Below, one piece after another: positions 8,473 to 17,077 of a DNA stretch of 64,000 bases. The stretch's first letter is position 1. Each line of letters opens with the position of its first letter. Source of the stretch: CAZCTC01 sp964501335 (GTDB lineage: Bacteria; Chloroflexota; Anaerolineae; B4-G1; SLSP01); the NCBI GenBank assembly GCA_964501335.1, contig CAZCTC010000036.1:1-64000 (forward strand). Direction: 5' to 3'. The translations under genes and the position numbers were made by a program. Under the pieces are notes generated by a model. The model was not told where the DNA came from. It did no database searches and saw only the letters and a list, made by a program, of their open reading frames with translations.

Positions 8473-8501
8473 ATCATACCAGAAAGCCGGCCGTTTGGCA
8501 A
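8473..8501 (-). promoter_or_regulatory. Promoter of pyrFE
   Basis: TTGCCA (8501-8496), a 17-nt spacer and TATGAT (8478-8473) on the minus strand; expected start near 8466, giving a leader of about 180 nt. Confidence 0.75.
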
Positions 8502-8539
8502 GAGAGAAAACGCGCTCGTGATTCTACATAACCTGTCCT

Positions 8540-9340
8540 GAAAATAGGCGCGCCGTGCCCCCCATGGGCGACCATAAAGGTCGCCCCTACCCGAACACCC
8601 CCAATGGAGGGGCGGGGTTACCCCGCCCGGCCCATCCCCAAATCAACCTTCCCCAACGGAAAAGCATCCCCCACCGGGTAATTACCTTCAGAATCAATAC
8701 ATGGATACCTGCATCGGGCGAGAAAACCTCGCCCCTACACAAACGATCTCCCGTAGGGGTACCCCTTGTGGGTACCCAATCTGACAAATCGTCCATTTTC
8801 CTCTTTCGGGGTGCCGCCCCCCGCATGGCCTTCTGTCCTGAAAATAGGGCTCTATAGCCTTTTAGCATCCCGCAAATGATCTTTTTCCGGCCAGAAACGA
8901 CGCGCGGTGCGAAGCAGGGGAAGAGAGTTTTTTTGTTTATGTTTTTGCGCGCATCAGAATGCGCGCAAAAACATAGCCTTTTCCAGAGCCGCCCTGGCGA
9001 CGCTCTCTTCCCCCTCCTTCCCCCACAGAGCAGTCGTCATGCGGAAACCGGATCCCCGTTCCCGCGTGTTCGTTGGGGGAAGGAGGGGGTCAGGGGGAGG
9101 ATGAGGGCCAACAGGCAGCGCCCGACAATCTATTTTCCTCTTTCGGGGAGCCACCCCCGGCATGGCCTTCTGTCCTGAAAATAGCCGGAATTTTTAACGC
9201 AGAGCCGCAAAGAAGCAGAGACGCAGAGCCAGAAAAAATAAATCTTCCTCTGCGTCTCTCTGCGATCTCCCCGTCTCTGCGTTGAAATCTCTTTTTCATC
9301 CTCCAGAATGCCGCCCCCTATAAAATTTTTGTAGTAAAAT
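8540..9340. repeat. Repeat-filled region between pyrFE and the next gene
   Basis: No gene is seen in about 800 bp. From left: inverted GGGCGACC/GGTCGCCCC and GGCGAG/CTCGCCCC motifs with CTACCCG links (8565-8790); GGGTGCCGCC...CTGTCCTGAAAATAGG (8795-8850, again 9140-9183); a full box-hairpin element (8866-8975, arms at 8939-8954 and 8959-8974, CAGA loop); CTCTTCCCCCTCCTTCCCCC with an inverted partner GGGGGAAGGAGGGGG (9008-9095); and a CAGAGACGCAGAG / CTCTGCGTCTC pair (9200-9295). Confidence 0.75.
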
Positions 9341-9393
9341 CTGATTCTCTGGCGGTATTGGTCAAATGCACGCTTGCTTTAAGGAGGCCGGAA

Positions 9394-10179
9394 ATGTTAT
9401 CGAACGCCGTCGTTCTGCGCGACATTCCCAAAGAAGAAGCCATCCTCGACCTCTTTCGCTATCCCATTCAAGGCGGATTCCGCGGCTTTTACGCCATCGT
9501 CCCCATCATCGGCTGGCACCATGCCAGCGTCAAAGGAGGCGACCATCACAAGGGCTTCTGGTTCTACCTCCATCCCCAGGAAGCCGTCGTCCGCCGTTAT
9601 GAATACGGCCAGGGCTTTGTTGAAGACGAACCCACATCCGTCACACAATACAGCCAGCTTGCCTTAAGCGGAGCCATGGGCCCGGCCCTGGTTGAATATC
9701 CGCCTCAACTCTACGCCCACTGGTTCGGCCTGACCCGCTTTATCCCCGAAGGTCCCCAACTCCCCCAACTTCACGAAGAAGACGGCCCCGGCAGCTCCCG
9801 CTTTGCCCGGGCCTGGCAGGGAACCCATCAAGGCAACCATGAAGCCTTCCTGGCCGAATTCCAGACCGCCTTCCTGCGCTCACTCGTCAGCCAGAAGAGC
9901 GCAGAATTCGACGAAGCTGCCGAACTACGCTGGAGGCACCTGCTCCTCTCAACCTACAACGCCGGCGAATACCAGATCCAGGAAGCCGCCCCGCTTTTTG
10001 AAAACCTCGTCGACGTCCTTCTGCGGCAATTCGCCCTGCTGCCCGACCCCTGGTTTGAAAAAGGCAGCTTTGTCGTCGCCCAGATCGGCTATATGATCGA
10101 AGACATGGAAGACAGCGGCGTCCCGGAACTCGCCCCCAAAGCCGCCGAACTGAAACGCTACCTGGATCAACGACGATAG
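9394..10179 (+). CDS. Unrecognised 261-residue soluble protein
   Basis: Start 9394 is chosen over 9358 because TTTAAGGAGGCCGGAA immediately precedes this ATG. The product has no signal peptide or membrane segment. The N-terminal half is aromatic and His rich (GGFRGFYAIVPIIGWHHASV, GGDHHKGFWFYLHP); the C-terminal half is helical and acidic (LRWRHLLLSTYNAGEYQIQE, VGYMIEDMED-like end). I do not recognise the family. It stands alone between two repeat-filled gaps, so context gives no hint. Confidence 0.8.
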   Translation: MLSNAVVLRDIPKEEAILDLFRYPIQGGFRGFYAIVPIIGWHHASVKGGDHHKGFWFYLHPQEAVVRRYEYGQGFVEDEPTSVTQYSQLALSGAMGPALVEYPPQLYAHWFGLTRFIPEGPQLPQLHEEDGPGSSRFARAWQGTHQGNHEAFLAEFQTAFLRSLVSQKSAEFDEAAELRWRHLLLSTYNAGEYQIQEAAPLFENLVDVLLRQFALLPDPWFEKGSFVVAQIGYMIEDMEDSGVPELAPKAAELKRYLDQRR

Positions 10180-10195
10180 CAACCCATTTTTCACC

Positions 10196-10715
10196 CGCCC
10201 TCTCTCTCTGAAAAAAACATAATTTGGCGGGCTCTGAAAAAATCCATATTTTCGGCGGCTTTCTGAAGCCGCCGAAAATATAAATAAAAAAACTCTCCCC
10301 CCCTCCCGCGCGTCGCTTCAAACCGAACAAAAGCCCTTTGCAGGACGCAAAAACACCCCCGTAAAACCATTTTTCGCCCGCCCTCTCTCTCTGAAAAAAC
10401 ATAATTTGGCGGGCTTTCTGAAGCCCGCCAAATTATAAAAAAATAACTCTCCCCCCCTCCCGCGCGTCGCTTCAAACCGAACAAATGCCCTCTGCGGGAC
10501 GCAAAAACACCCCCCGTAAAACCATTTTTCGCCCGCCCTCTCTCTCTGAAAAAACATAATTTGGCGGGCTTTCTGAAGCCCGCCAAATTATAAAAAAATA
10601 ACTCTCCCCCCCTCCCGCGCGTCGCTTCAAACCGAACAAATGCCCTCTGCGGGACGCAAAAACACCCCCCGTAAAAACCATTTTTCGCCCGCCTTCTGAG
10701 GCGGGCGAAAAATGG
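10196..10715 (-). repeat. Tandem array of reverse-orientation box-hairpin elements
   Basis: Successive units of about 155 bp carry hairpins at 10246-10281 (ATATTTTCGGCGGCTT arm), 10401-10436 and 10556-10591 (ATAATTTGGCGGGCTT arm) and finally 10678-10715 (CCATTTTTCGCCCGCCT arm). Loops are TCTG, the complement of CAGA. Between hairpins lie ACTCTCCCCCCCTCCCGCGCGTCG and CTGCGGGACGCAAAAACACC. Units two and three are nearly identical. Not a CRISPR: spacers are also repeated and the unit is too long. Confidence 0.85.
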
Positions 10716-10721
10716 TATAAT
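10716..10721 (+). promoter_or_regulatory. Minus-10 box directly after a hairpin, nitroreductase operon
   Basis: TATAAT abuts the 3' arm of the last hairpin in the array; no good -35 is visible since that position falls in the hairpin loop. It is 50 nt before the nitroreductase start, so it may drive the nitroreductase and two-component genes. Confidence 0.5.
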
Positions 10722-10771
10722 CACAACCGACAATACACAACACAACCAATTTCACTCATCAGGAGAACACC

Positions 10772-11284
10772 ATGGAGTTCTTTGAAGTAATCGAACAACG
10801 TTACAGCGTGCGAGCCTACACCCCCGACCCCGTCGAAGAAGGAAAGCTCCACCGCGTCCTCGACGCCGCCCGCCTCGCCCCCACCGCCGTCAACTTCCAA
10901 CCCTTCCAGATCATCGTCATCCACACCGCCGGCCGCCAGGACGAACTGAAACGGATCTACAGCCCCAGCTGGTTCACCCAGGCCCCCATCGTCCTGGCCC
11001 TCTGCGCCGTTCCTGCCCAGGGCTGGGTCCGCAAAATCGACGGCAGAAACTACACCGATGTCGATGTCGCCATCGTCATGGACCACCTGGTCCTCGCCGC
11101 CACCGCCCAGGGCCTCGGCACCTGCTGGATCGGCGCCTTCAACCCCACCGCTGCCCGGGAAATCCTCGGCCTGCCCGAAGGCGTAGAACCCATCACCTTT
11201 ACTCCCCTCGGCTATCCCGCCGATCACCGCGTCGAAAAGAACCGCAAACCGCTTGAATCCCTGGTCCACTACGAACGCTGGTAA
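10772..11284 (+). CDS. Nitroreductase-family flavoprotein
   Basis: 170 residues, the length of short FMN-dependent nitroreductases. Seen: the N-terminal FMN-phosphate segment QRYSVRAYTPDPV, the helix AARLAPTAVNFQPFQIIV, the central DVDVAIVMDHLVLAATAQGLGTCWIGAF and the C-terminal PLGYPAD. Such proteins reduce nitro-, quinone or ene substrates with NAD(P)H; the substrate cannot be told here. AGGAGAACACC precedes the ATG. Its stop is 2 nt before the response regulator start, so it probably shares a transcript with the two-component pair. Confidence 0.9.
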   Translation: MEFFEVIEQRYSVRAYTPDPVEEGKLHRVLDAARLAPTAVNFQPFQIIVIHTAGRQDELKRIYSPSWFTQAPIVLALCAVPAQGWVRKIDGRNYTDVDVAIVMDHLVLAATAQGLGTCWIGAFNPTAAREILGLPEGVEPITFTPLGYPADHRVEKNRKPLESLVHYERW

Positions 11285-11286
11285 GC

Positions 11287-12003
11287 ATGGCTGAAAAAAT
11301 CCTGGTGGTCGAAGATGAACCCATCCTGCGGGAAACACTGGAATATAACCTGACCCACCAGGGCTATCTTGTCAAAACCGCCGCCGACGGACCGTCCGCC
11401 CTGGAACTGGCCCGGCGTGAGCGGCCCGACCTGATTTTGTTGGATGTCATGTTGCCCGGCCTGGACGGATTCGAGATCTGCCGCATTCTGCGCCAGGAGA
11501 TGAACTGCCCCATCATTATGGTCACCGCCCGCACCGAAGAGATCGACCGGGTGGTAGGATTGGAAGTCGGCGCCGACGACTATATCATCAAACCCTTCAG
11601 CATGCGCGAACTGCTCGCCCGGGTCAAAGCCATGCTCCGCCGCATGCGCATGCTGCACGAATCCGCTCCCGAAGCGGTCAACGCGGAGGTCCCGCCCCGC
11701 GAAGATCGGCTCATCTTCGACGATCTGACCCTCGACCTGAGCCGGCGGGAAGTCCGCCGCGGCTCGGAAATCTTACACCTGAAACCCAAAGAATACGACC
11801 TGCTGCTCTTTCTGGCCCACAACCACGGCGCCGTTCTCTCGCGTGAACTGATCCTGGAACGGGTCTGGGGCTGGGATTATGTAGGAAACACCCGCACGGT
11901 CGACGTACACATCCGCTGGCTACGCGAAAAGATCGAACCCGATCCCACCGTGCCGACCCGTATCGTCACCGTCCGCAGCATCGGTTATCGCTTTGAGGGT
12001 TAA
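11287..12003 (+). CDS. OmpR/PhoB-family response regulator
   Basis: 238 residues. Receiver domain (1-120) with the acidic pair in VVEDEP, phosphorylation site D53 in LILLDVMLPG, the T in MVTART and K in IIKPFS; a linker of about 25 residues; then a winged-helix DNA-binding domain (LTLDLSRREV, LKPKEYDLLLFLAHN, TRTVDVHIRWLREKIE, TVRSIGYRF). Partner of the kinase starting 18 nt downstream. The pair has the PhoB/PhoR architecture, and phoU lies 9 kb away, but the target genes are not evident. Confidence 0.93.
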   Translation: MAEKILVVEDEPILRETLEYNLTHQGYLVKTAADGPSALELARRERPDLILLDVMLPGLDGFEICRILRQEMNCPIIMVTARTEEIDRVVGLEVGADDYIIKPFSMRELLARVKAMLRRMRMLHESAPEAVNAEVPPREDRLIFDDLTLDLSRREVRRGSEILHLKPKEYDLLLFLAHNHGAVLSRELILERVWGWDYVGNTRTVDVHIRWLREKIEPDPTVPTRIVTVRSIGYRFEG

Positions 12004-12020
12004 ATACATTCGGAGGAATT

Positions 12021-13787
12021 ATGTCCCCGTCCATTCGCTGGCGTATCGCCGTTCCCTATGTGGCCCTGATCATCGCCTTGATGACCGGCTTGATGATTTA
12101 CCTTTCGATCCTGGTCGGCAACACCTATAGCACCAACCTGCGCGACAAACTTCATGCCGAAGCCATCCTGCTCGCCGACGCCTTCAAACCGGAACTCCTG
12201 GCCGGGAAGACGGCCGAGGAAATCAACCCGCTGGTGCAGGAATACGGCCGTCGTCTTAATGCCCGCGTCACGGTTATCGCCCCTTACGGTGCCGTCCTGG
12301 GCGATTCCGAGGTGGATTGGCAAACCATGGATAACCACCTCAGCCGCCCTGAAGTCAAAAACGCCCTGGAAAACGGCGAAGGTGAAAACAGCCGTTACAG
12401 CAGCACCACGGACGAGCGGATGATGTACATTGCCGTAGCCGTCAAAGAAGGGCAAACTCCCCTGGGCATCGTCCGGGCCGGCCTTTCGCTACGCGAAGTC
12501 GAGCAGAATACCAATCAGCTCCGCCGCACCCTCCTCCTTGCCCTGGTCGTGGCCACCCTGCTCAGTATCCTCCTCGCCGTCCTCATCGCCGAACGCACCG
12601 CCCGCCCCCTCCGCCGCCTTACCGAAGTGACCCAACGCATGGCCGACGGCGATATGACCGCCCACATCCTGCCTACCACCCGCGACGAAATCGGGCTGCT
12701 CACCCGAACCTTCAACCAGATGGCCGAACAGCTCCATGAAAAACTCGCTGCGCTCTCCGGCGAACGCGACCGCCTCAGCGCGATCCTCGACCATATGGCC
12801 GACGGCGTCCTCATTACCGATAAGGACGGCCGCGTCCGCATGATCAATCCCGCCGCCGCCGTGATCCTCAACCTGCGCGACATGACGGTCGGCTTCTCTT
12901 TCGCCCAAACGGTCCGCGATTATCAGCTGATCGAACTCTGGCGCCATTGCCATGAACGCGGCGAAGAACAGATCGCCACGCTGGAAATCAACCTCACCCC
13001 CCGCTTCCTGCAAGTCATCATCACGCCGCTGCGCACCGCCGACCTGGAAGGCTGCCTCATCATCCTCCAGGATCTCACCCCGATGCGCCGGCTGCAAACG
13101 GTGCGCCGCGATTTCGTCAGCAATGTCTCTCACGAATTGCGCACGCCGCTGGCCTCGATCAAAGCCCTGGCCGATACCCTCCGCGAAGGCGCCCTGGCCG
13201 ATCCACCCGCCGCCCGCAACTTCCTCACCAAGATGGAAACGGAAATCGATGCCATGACTCAACTCGTCGAGGAACTCCTCGAACTGAGCCGCATCGAATC
13301 GGGCAAGGCCCCCCTCCAATTCCAGCCCACCGCCGTCATGGACTTCGTCGCCCCGCCCACGGAACGGCTGCGCCCCCAGGCCGAGCGCGCCGGTATCACG
13401 CTCTCGCTGGATCTGCCCGACGATCTGCCGCCGGTTCTGGTCGATAAGAGCCGCATCGCTCAGGTGATCACCAACCTGGTTCACAACTCCATCAAATTCA
13501 CCCCCAAGGGCGGCCAGATCATCGTCTCCGCCCGCCAAAGCGGCGGCGAAATCATCATCACGGTCCGCGACACCGGCATCGGTATCCCCTCCGAAGCGCT
13601 GCCCCGCATCTTCGAACGTTTCTACAAAGCCGACCGCGCCCGCTCCGGCGAAGGAACTGGCCTCGGTCTCTCCATCGCCCGCCATATCGTCCAGGCCCAC
13701 CAGGGCCGCATCTGGGCCGAAAGCCTGGAAGGCCAGGGCACCACGCTCTTCATCGCCCTCCCGGTCGCTCCTAAAGAAAAAATTTAA
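12021..13787 (+). CDS. PhoR-like membrane sensor histidine kinase
   Basis: 588 residues. Membrane segment at about 8-32, an extracytoplasmic sensing part to about 168, a second membrane segment 169-190, HAMP (190-245), a PAS domain (about 253-350), HisKA with phospho-acceptor H371 in NVSHELRTPLASI, and an HATPase domain with N, G1 and G2 boxes (VTNLVHNSIKF, VRDTGIGIP, GEGTGLGLSIA). GGAGGAATT precedes the ATG. It should phosphorylate the upstream regulator. HAMP followed by PAS and this length are typical of PhoR or WalK-type sensors. Confidence 0.93.
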   Translation: MSPSIRWRIAVPYVALIIALMTGLMIYLSILVGNTYSTNLRDKLHAEAILLADAFKPELLAGKTAEEINPLVQEYGRRLNARVTVIAPYGAVLGDSEVDWQTMDNHLSRPEVKNALENGEGENSRYSSTTDERMMYIAVAVKEGQTPLGIVRAGLSLREVEQNTNQLRRTLLLALVVATLLSILLAVLIAERTARPLRRLTEVTQRMADGDMTAHILPTTRDEIGLLTRTFNQMAEQLHEKLAALSGERDRLSAILDHMADGVLITDKDGRVRMINPAAAVILNLRDMTVGFSFAQTVRDYQLIELWRHCHERGEEQIATLEINLTPRFLQVIITPLRTADLEGCLIILQDLTPMRRLQTVRRDFVSNVSHELRTPLASIKALADTLREGALADPPAARNFLTKMETEIDAMTQLVEELLELSRIESGKAPLQFQPTAVMDFVAPPTERLRPQAERAGITLSLDLPDDLPPVLVDKSRIAQVITNLVHNSIKFTPKGGQIIVSARQSGGEIIITVRDTGIGIPSEALPRIFERFYKADRARSGEGTGLGLSIARHIVQAHQGRIWAESLEGQGTTLFIALPVAPKEKI

Positions 13788-13796
13788 AGCAGTACC

Positions 13797-13897
13797 GCAA
13801 AAGGCCTTTATTTGTTAAAAAGCGACGCGCTGGATGGGAAGAGAGAATTATTTTTTATTCATTTTTCGGCGGCTTCAGAAAGCCGCCGAAAAATGGC
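13797..13897 (+). repeat. Box-hairpin element copy
   Basis: Box with GCGACGCGCTGGATGGG and AGAGAGAATTATTTTTT, then arms CATTTTTCGGCGGCTT (13860-13875) and complement (13880-13895) around CAGA. Lies 10 nt after the kinase stop. Confidence 0.8.
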
Positions 13898-13955
13898 CTG
13901 TTCTTTCCCGTGTTTTCCGGGCTAACCGCACAGGTCGAAAGCGAAAGGAAATAAC

Positions 13956-15092
13956 ATGTCCCCGCTCCAACCTTCACCCGCATTCCCCTTACCCGTTTCA
14001 CGTTTTACGTTTTACGTTTCACGTTTTACGTTTTATCTCTGCCTCGTCCTCCTTCTCGCTGCCTGTTATGTCGGGCCGCAACCCGACGCCCGTCAGCCCA
14101 TCATCCCGGAAGAAGTCCGCAGCGAATGTCCCGTCTGGGGCCGCGGCGGCTCCGTCCACGCCCGCCAGATCGCCTACGCCCCCGACGGCAAAACGCTCGC
14201 CGTCGCCGGCCAGGGCATCTCCCTGCGCGATACCGCTACCGGTCGCGGCCTCTGGTGTATCGATGAACTCGATCCCCAATTTATTATCGGCGGGCTGAAA
14301 TTCAGCCCCGACGGACAGACCCTCGGACTCTACGTCGCCATCTCCAACACCTTACAGTTGCGCCGCGTCGACGACGGCACCCTCATCCGGGAAATCACAG
14401 ACCCTACCGATTACCTCTATGACTTTGATTTCTCGCCCGACGGCCGCTCTCTGGCAACAACAGCCGCAGACGGCACCGTCCGCTGGTATTCTCTCGCCGG
14501 CGATGCCAAACTCCTCTGGACCGCCGCCACTTCCGAATACGCCCCCGTCGCAACAGCCGTTTCCCCCGACGGCCGGACCCTGGCAGTCCGCTACTTCGAC
14601 GGCCAACTGGATTTCCACAACACGGCCGACGGAAGCTTGCAGCGAACGGTTAAACTGGATCTGATGGGCAGTACCGGCAAATTGATCTACACGCGAGATG
14701 GTTCAATCCTCATCGCCTGGACTGAAAACAAAATCCAGGCCCTCCGCCTCAGCGACAACCAGAATCTGCTCGCCGTGGAACTTACCCATGACTCGAAAAG
14801 CAGTACCATAATCAACAACGTCATGCTCTCTCCCAATGGAAATCAGCTCGCCGTTCTGGCCATGGGTTGGCTCTGGCTGGAACCCGCCGAGAGTTCCAGC
14901 CTCTCCGACACCAAAAGCAGCGTCAACGATCAATACGCAATTAGCCTCTGGAACACCTCCGACTGGAGCCAGGAAAAAACCCTCAACGGCGGCAAATGGA
15001 TCTACACCTTCGCCTACGCCCCCGACGGCCAACAAATTGTCACCAGCTGGAACAACGAGATCGCCTTCTGGAATCTGAAGTCTGAAAAGTAA
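13956..15092 (+). CDS. WD40/beta-propeller-like lipoprotein
   Basis: 378 residues. The N-terminus is encoded by an ACGTTTT-type repeat and reads VSRFTFYVSRFTFYLCL, then a hydrophobic run and lipobox LLAAC (Cys about 37), so it should be exported and lipid-anchored. The rest shows WD40-like blades, each with an APDGKTLAV, SPDGQTLGL, SPDGRSLAT, SPDGRTLAV or APDGQQIVT turn followed by a strand like ISLRDTATGRGLW. AAAGGAAATAAC precedes the only usable ATG. Probably a surface binding protein; ligand unknown. Confidence 0.82.
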   Translation: MSPLQPSPAFPLPVSRFTFYVSRFTFYLCLVLLLAACYVGPQPDARQPIIPEEVRSECPVWGRGGSVHARQIAYAPDGKTLAVAGQGISLRDTATGRGLWCIDELDPQFIIGGLKFSPDGQTLGLYVAISNTLQLRRVDDGTLIREITDPTDYLYDFDFSPDGRSLATTAADGTVRWYSLAGDAKLLWTAATSEYAPVATAVSPDGRTLAVRYFDGQLDFHNTADGSLQRTVKLDLMGSTGKLIYTRDGSILIAWTENKIQALRLSDNQNLLAVELTHDSKSSTIINNVMLSPNGNQLAVLAMGWLWLEPAESSSLSDTKSSVNDQYAISLWNTSDWSQEKTLNGGKWIYTFAYAPDGQQIVTSWNNEIAFWNLKSEK

Positions 15093-15097
15093 TTAAC

Positions 15098-15333
15098 CCA
15101 AGTTGCTACCTCGATAAATCCAGCCCATGATTCAAGATCCGCTGCATGCCGTCTAAAAGTAGACAGCAGCAAGTAGACAGTAGACAGCAAAAATCTTCGC
15201 CTTACCGGCTCAAATGGACTGGAAATCCGCTGTCTACTGTCTACCGTCTACTTTCTACTAAACCTTTGCATACAAAAAAGCTTAAATAGAAAGCACGTCT
15301 TTTAAAGGTAGCAACTTGGGTTGCTTAACCTTT
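15098..15333. mobile_element. MITE-like palindromic element
   Basis: Perfect 17-bp terminal inverted repeats, AACCCAAGTTGCTACCT at 15098-15114 and its complement at 15317-15333, enclose about 200 bp. Inside are inverted GTAGACAGTAGACAGC blocks facing each other (15155-15190 and 15229-15258). There is no open frame and no obvious target-site duplication. It has the build of a non-autonomous insertion, or of a large cruciform. Confidence 0.5.
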
Positions 15334-15336
15334 TTA

Positions 15337-15525
15337 ACGTCCTGCATAGGTCGTTTTTCCCGTAAGAAACGTCGCGCGTGATGGAAGAAGAGAATTTTTT
15401 GTTCATGTTTTCGCGTGCCGCAGACGGCACGCGAAAACATGGACCTTTTCTTGCTGTCTACTGTCTACTTGCTACTGTCTACTTCTTCTTGCTACTGTCT
15501 ACTTCTTCTTGCACTTTTCCCCAAT
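15337..15525 (+). repeat. Box-hairpin element and TGTCTACT array
   Basis: Element with arms CATGTTTTCGCGTGCCG (15404-15420) and complement (15425-15441) around CAGA, followed by three TACTGTCTACTT(CTTCTT)GC units (about 15452-15515). The hairpin arms differ from all neighbouring copies yet pair perfectly. Confidence 0.8.
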
Positions 15526-15572
15526 TGGACGTAAGATCGGATCAAACTAAAATTCTAACCATAGGAGATCCC

Positions 15573-17063
15573 ATGCGATTCACTCGATTCCGCTTCGCCG
15601 CAGGTCTGATCCTGCTGGCACTCCTTTTCGGCTGCACCCCCACCCCCACCGCACCGATGGGACCGACTCTGGAACTCGGCCCCTGTCATCTCTCCGCACC
15701 CGGCATCGCCAATCGCATCCCGGCCAGCTGCGGCACCCTGGAAGTTCCCGAAGATCGCGCCCACCCCGACGGAGCAAAGATCCAGCTCTACGTCGCCGTC
15801 GTGCCCGCCATCTCCAAAGATGCCGCCGGCGACCCGCTGGTCTTCATCACCGGCGGCCCCGGTGAATCCGCCACTCAGGATTACCTTCGGCTCTATACAG
15901 CCTTCAGCCGCATCAACCAAAAACGCGATATTCTGTTGGTCGATCAACGCGGCACCGGCAAATCCAACCCGCTCGACTGCCCCGATATAGATCTGGAAGC
16001 CGGCGACGACAGCGAAACGGCCAAAAACGCTATCACCAACTGCTACGCCGCCCTGCCCGGCAACCCCAATTTCTACACCACCGCCGCCGCCGTTGAAGAT
16101 CTGGAAGCCGTGCGCCAGGCCCTGGGCTACCCGCAGCTGAACCTCTACGGCATCTCCTACGGCACCCGCGTGGCCCAGACCTACATGATCCGCTATCCGC
16201 AAAACGTCCGCACTGCCATCCTCGACGGCGTCGTCCCCCAGGATGAGGCCCTCGGCAGCACCGTCTCCAGCGACGCCCAGCGAGCCCTGGATAAAGTCTT
16301 CGCCCGGTGCGCCGCTCAGACCGATTGCAACGCCGCCTTCCCCGACCTCCCCGGCACCCTGAAAAGTATGCAGGAAGAGCTGGATCAACACCCCATCACC
16401 GTAACGGTCACCCATCCCACCAGCGGCGCCCCTACCGAAGTCCGCTTCACCCGCGACACCCTGGCCGGAGCGCTCCGCCTCTTCAGCTACAGCCCGGAAA
16501 CCACCGCCCTGCTCCCGCTGCTCCTGCACTCCGCCCAAGAAACCGGCGACTACAGCCGCCTGGCCGCCCTCTCCCTCATCGCCGGCCAGGAATTGCAGGG
16601 CTCGATCAGCCAGGGCATGAACTACTCGGTTGTCTGTGCCGAAGATGTCCCCTTCCTTTTCGATGAAAAAGGCAACTTCAAAGGCGACTATCCGGCAGAA
16701 AAAGCGACCTATCTCGGCGATTACGTCCATAAACTGGTAGAACTCTGCCGGGATTGGCCCGTCAATCCGGTTTCAGCCGACTTCAAAGAACCGATCCACA
16801 GCGATATCCCCACCCTGCTCCTCTCCGGCGAAGCCGACCCCGTCACCCCGCCCGTCAACGCGGCCCAGGTTGCCGCCGGCCTGACCCACGGCCTTTCCCT
16901 GGTCGCCCCCGGTCAGGGCCACGGCGTCGCCATGCGCGGCTGCATGCCGCTCTTGATCACCGATTTCGTCGCCGCCGGAGATTTCGCTGCGCTGGATACC
17001 GGCTGCGTCGCTCAAATCCAGCCGCCCCCCTTCTTCCTCAACTTCGCTGGATCCAATCCATAA
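15573..17063 (+). CDS. Lipoprotein alpha/beta hydrolase of the TAP family
   Basis: 496 residues. Start 15573 follows ATAGGAGATCCC; the upstream extension is repeat-derived. Signal peptide with lipobox LLFGC (Cys21), then the alpha/beta hydrolase core: oxyanion HGGPG-type motif ITGGPGESA, LLVDQRGTGKSNP, nucleophile elbow GISYG with S195, and a C-terminal TAP-like segment with the probable acid in LLSGEADPVTPP and histidine in APGQGHGV. Members are exported tripeptidyl or prolyl aminopeptidases and esterases. It precedes an ABC exporter by 14 nt, so the three are probably co-transcribed. Confidence 0.9.
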   Translation: MRFTRFRFAAGLILLALLFGCTPTPTAPMGPTLELGPCHLSAPGIANRIPASCGTLEVPEDRAHPDGAKIQLYVAVVPAISKDAAGDPLVFITGGPGESATQDYLRLYTAFSRINQKRDILLVDQRGTGKSNPLDCPDIDLEAGDDSETAKNAITNCYAALPGNPNFYTTAAAVEDLEAVRQALGYPQLNLYGISYGTRVAQTYMIRYPQNVRTAILDGVVPQDEALGSTVSSDAQRALDKVFARCAAQTDCNAAFPDLPGTLKSMQEELDQHPITVTVTHPTSGAPTEVRFTRDTLAGALRLFSYSPETTALLPLLLHSAQETGDYSRLAALSLIAGQELQGSISQGMNYSVVCAEDVPFLFDEKGNFKGDYPAEKATYLGDYVHKLVELCRDWPVNPVSADFKEPIHSDIPTLLLSGEADPVTPPVNAAQVAAGLTHGLSLVAPGQGHGVAMRGCMPLLITDFVAAGDFAALDTGCVAQIQPPPFFLNFAGSNP

Positions 17064-17077
17064 CCCGGGAGGCCAGG

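Noticed and set aside
10196..10715. Regular array that could look like a CRISPR
   Set aside because: Unit is about 155 bp, the sequence between hairpins is also repeated, and no cas gene is nearby.
12489..13700. 403-residue antisense frame over the PhoR-like kinase
   Set aside because: GC-rich codon shadow; Gly/Asp-rich low-complexity translation.
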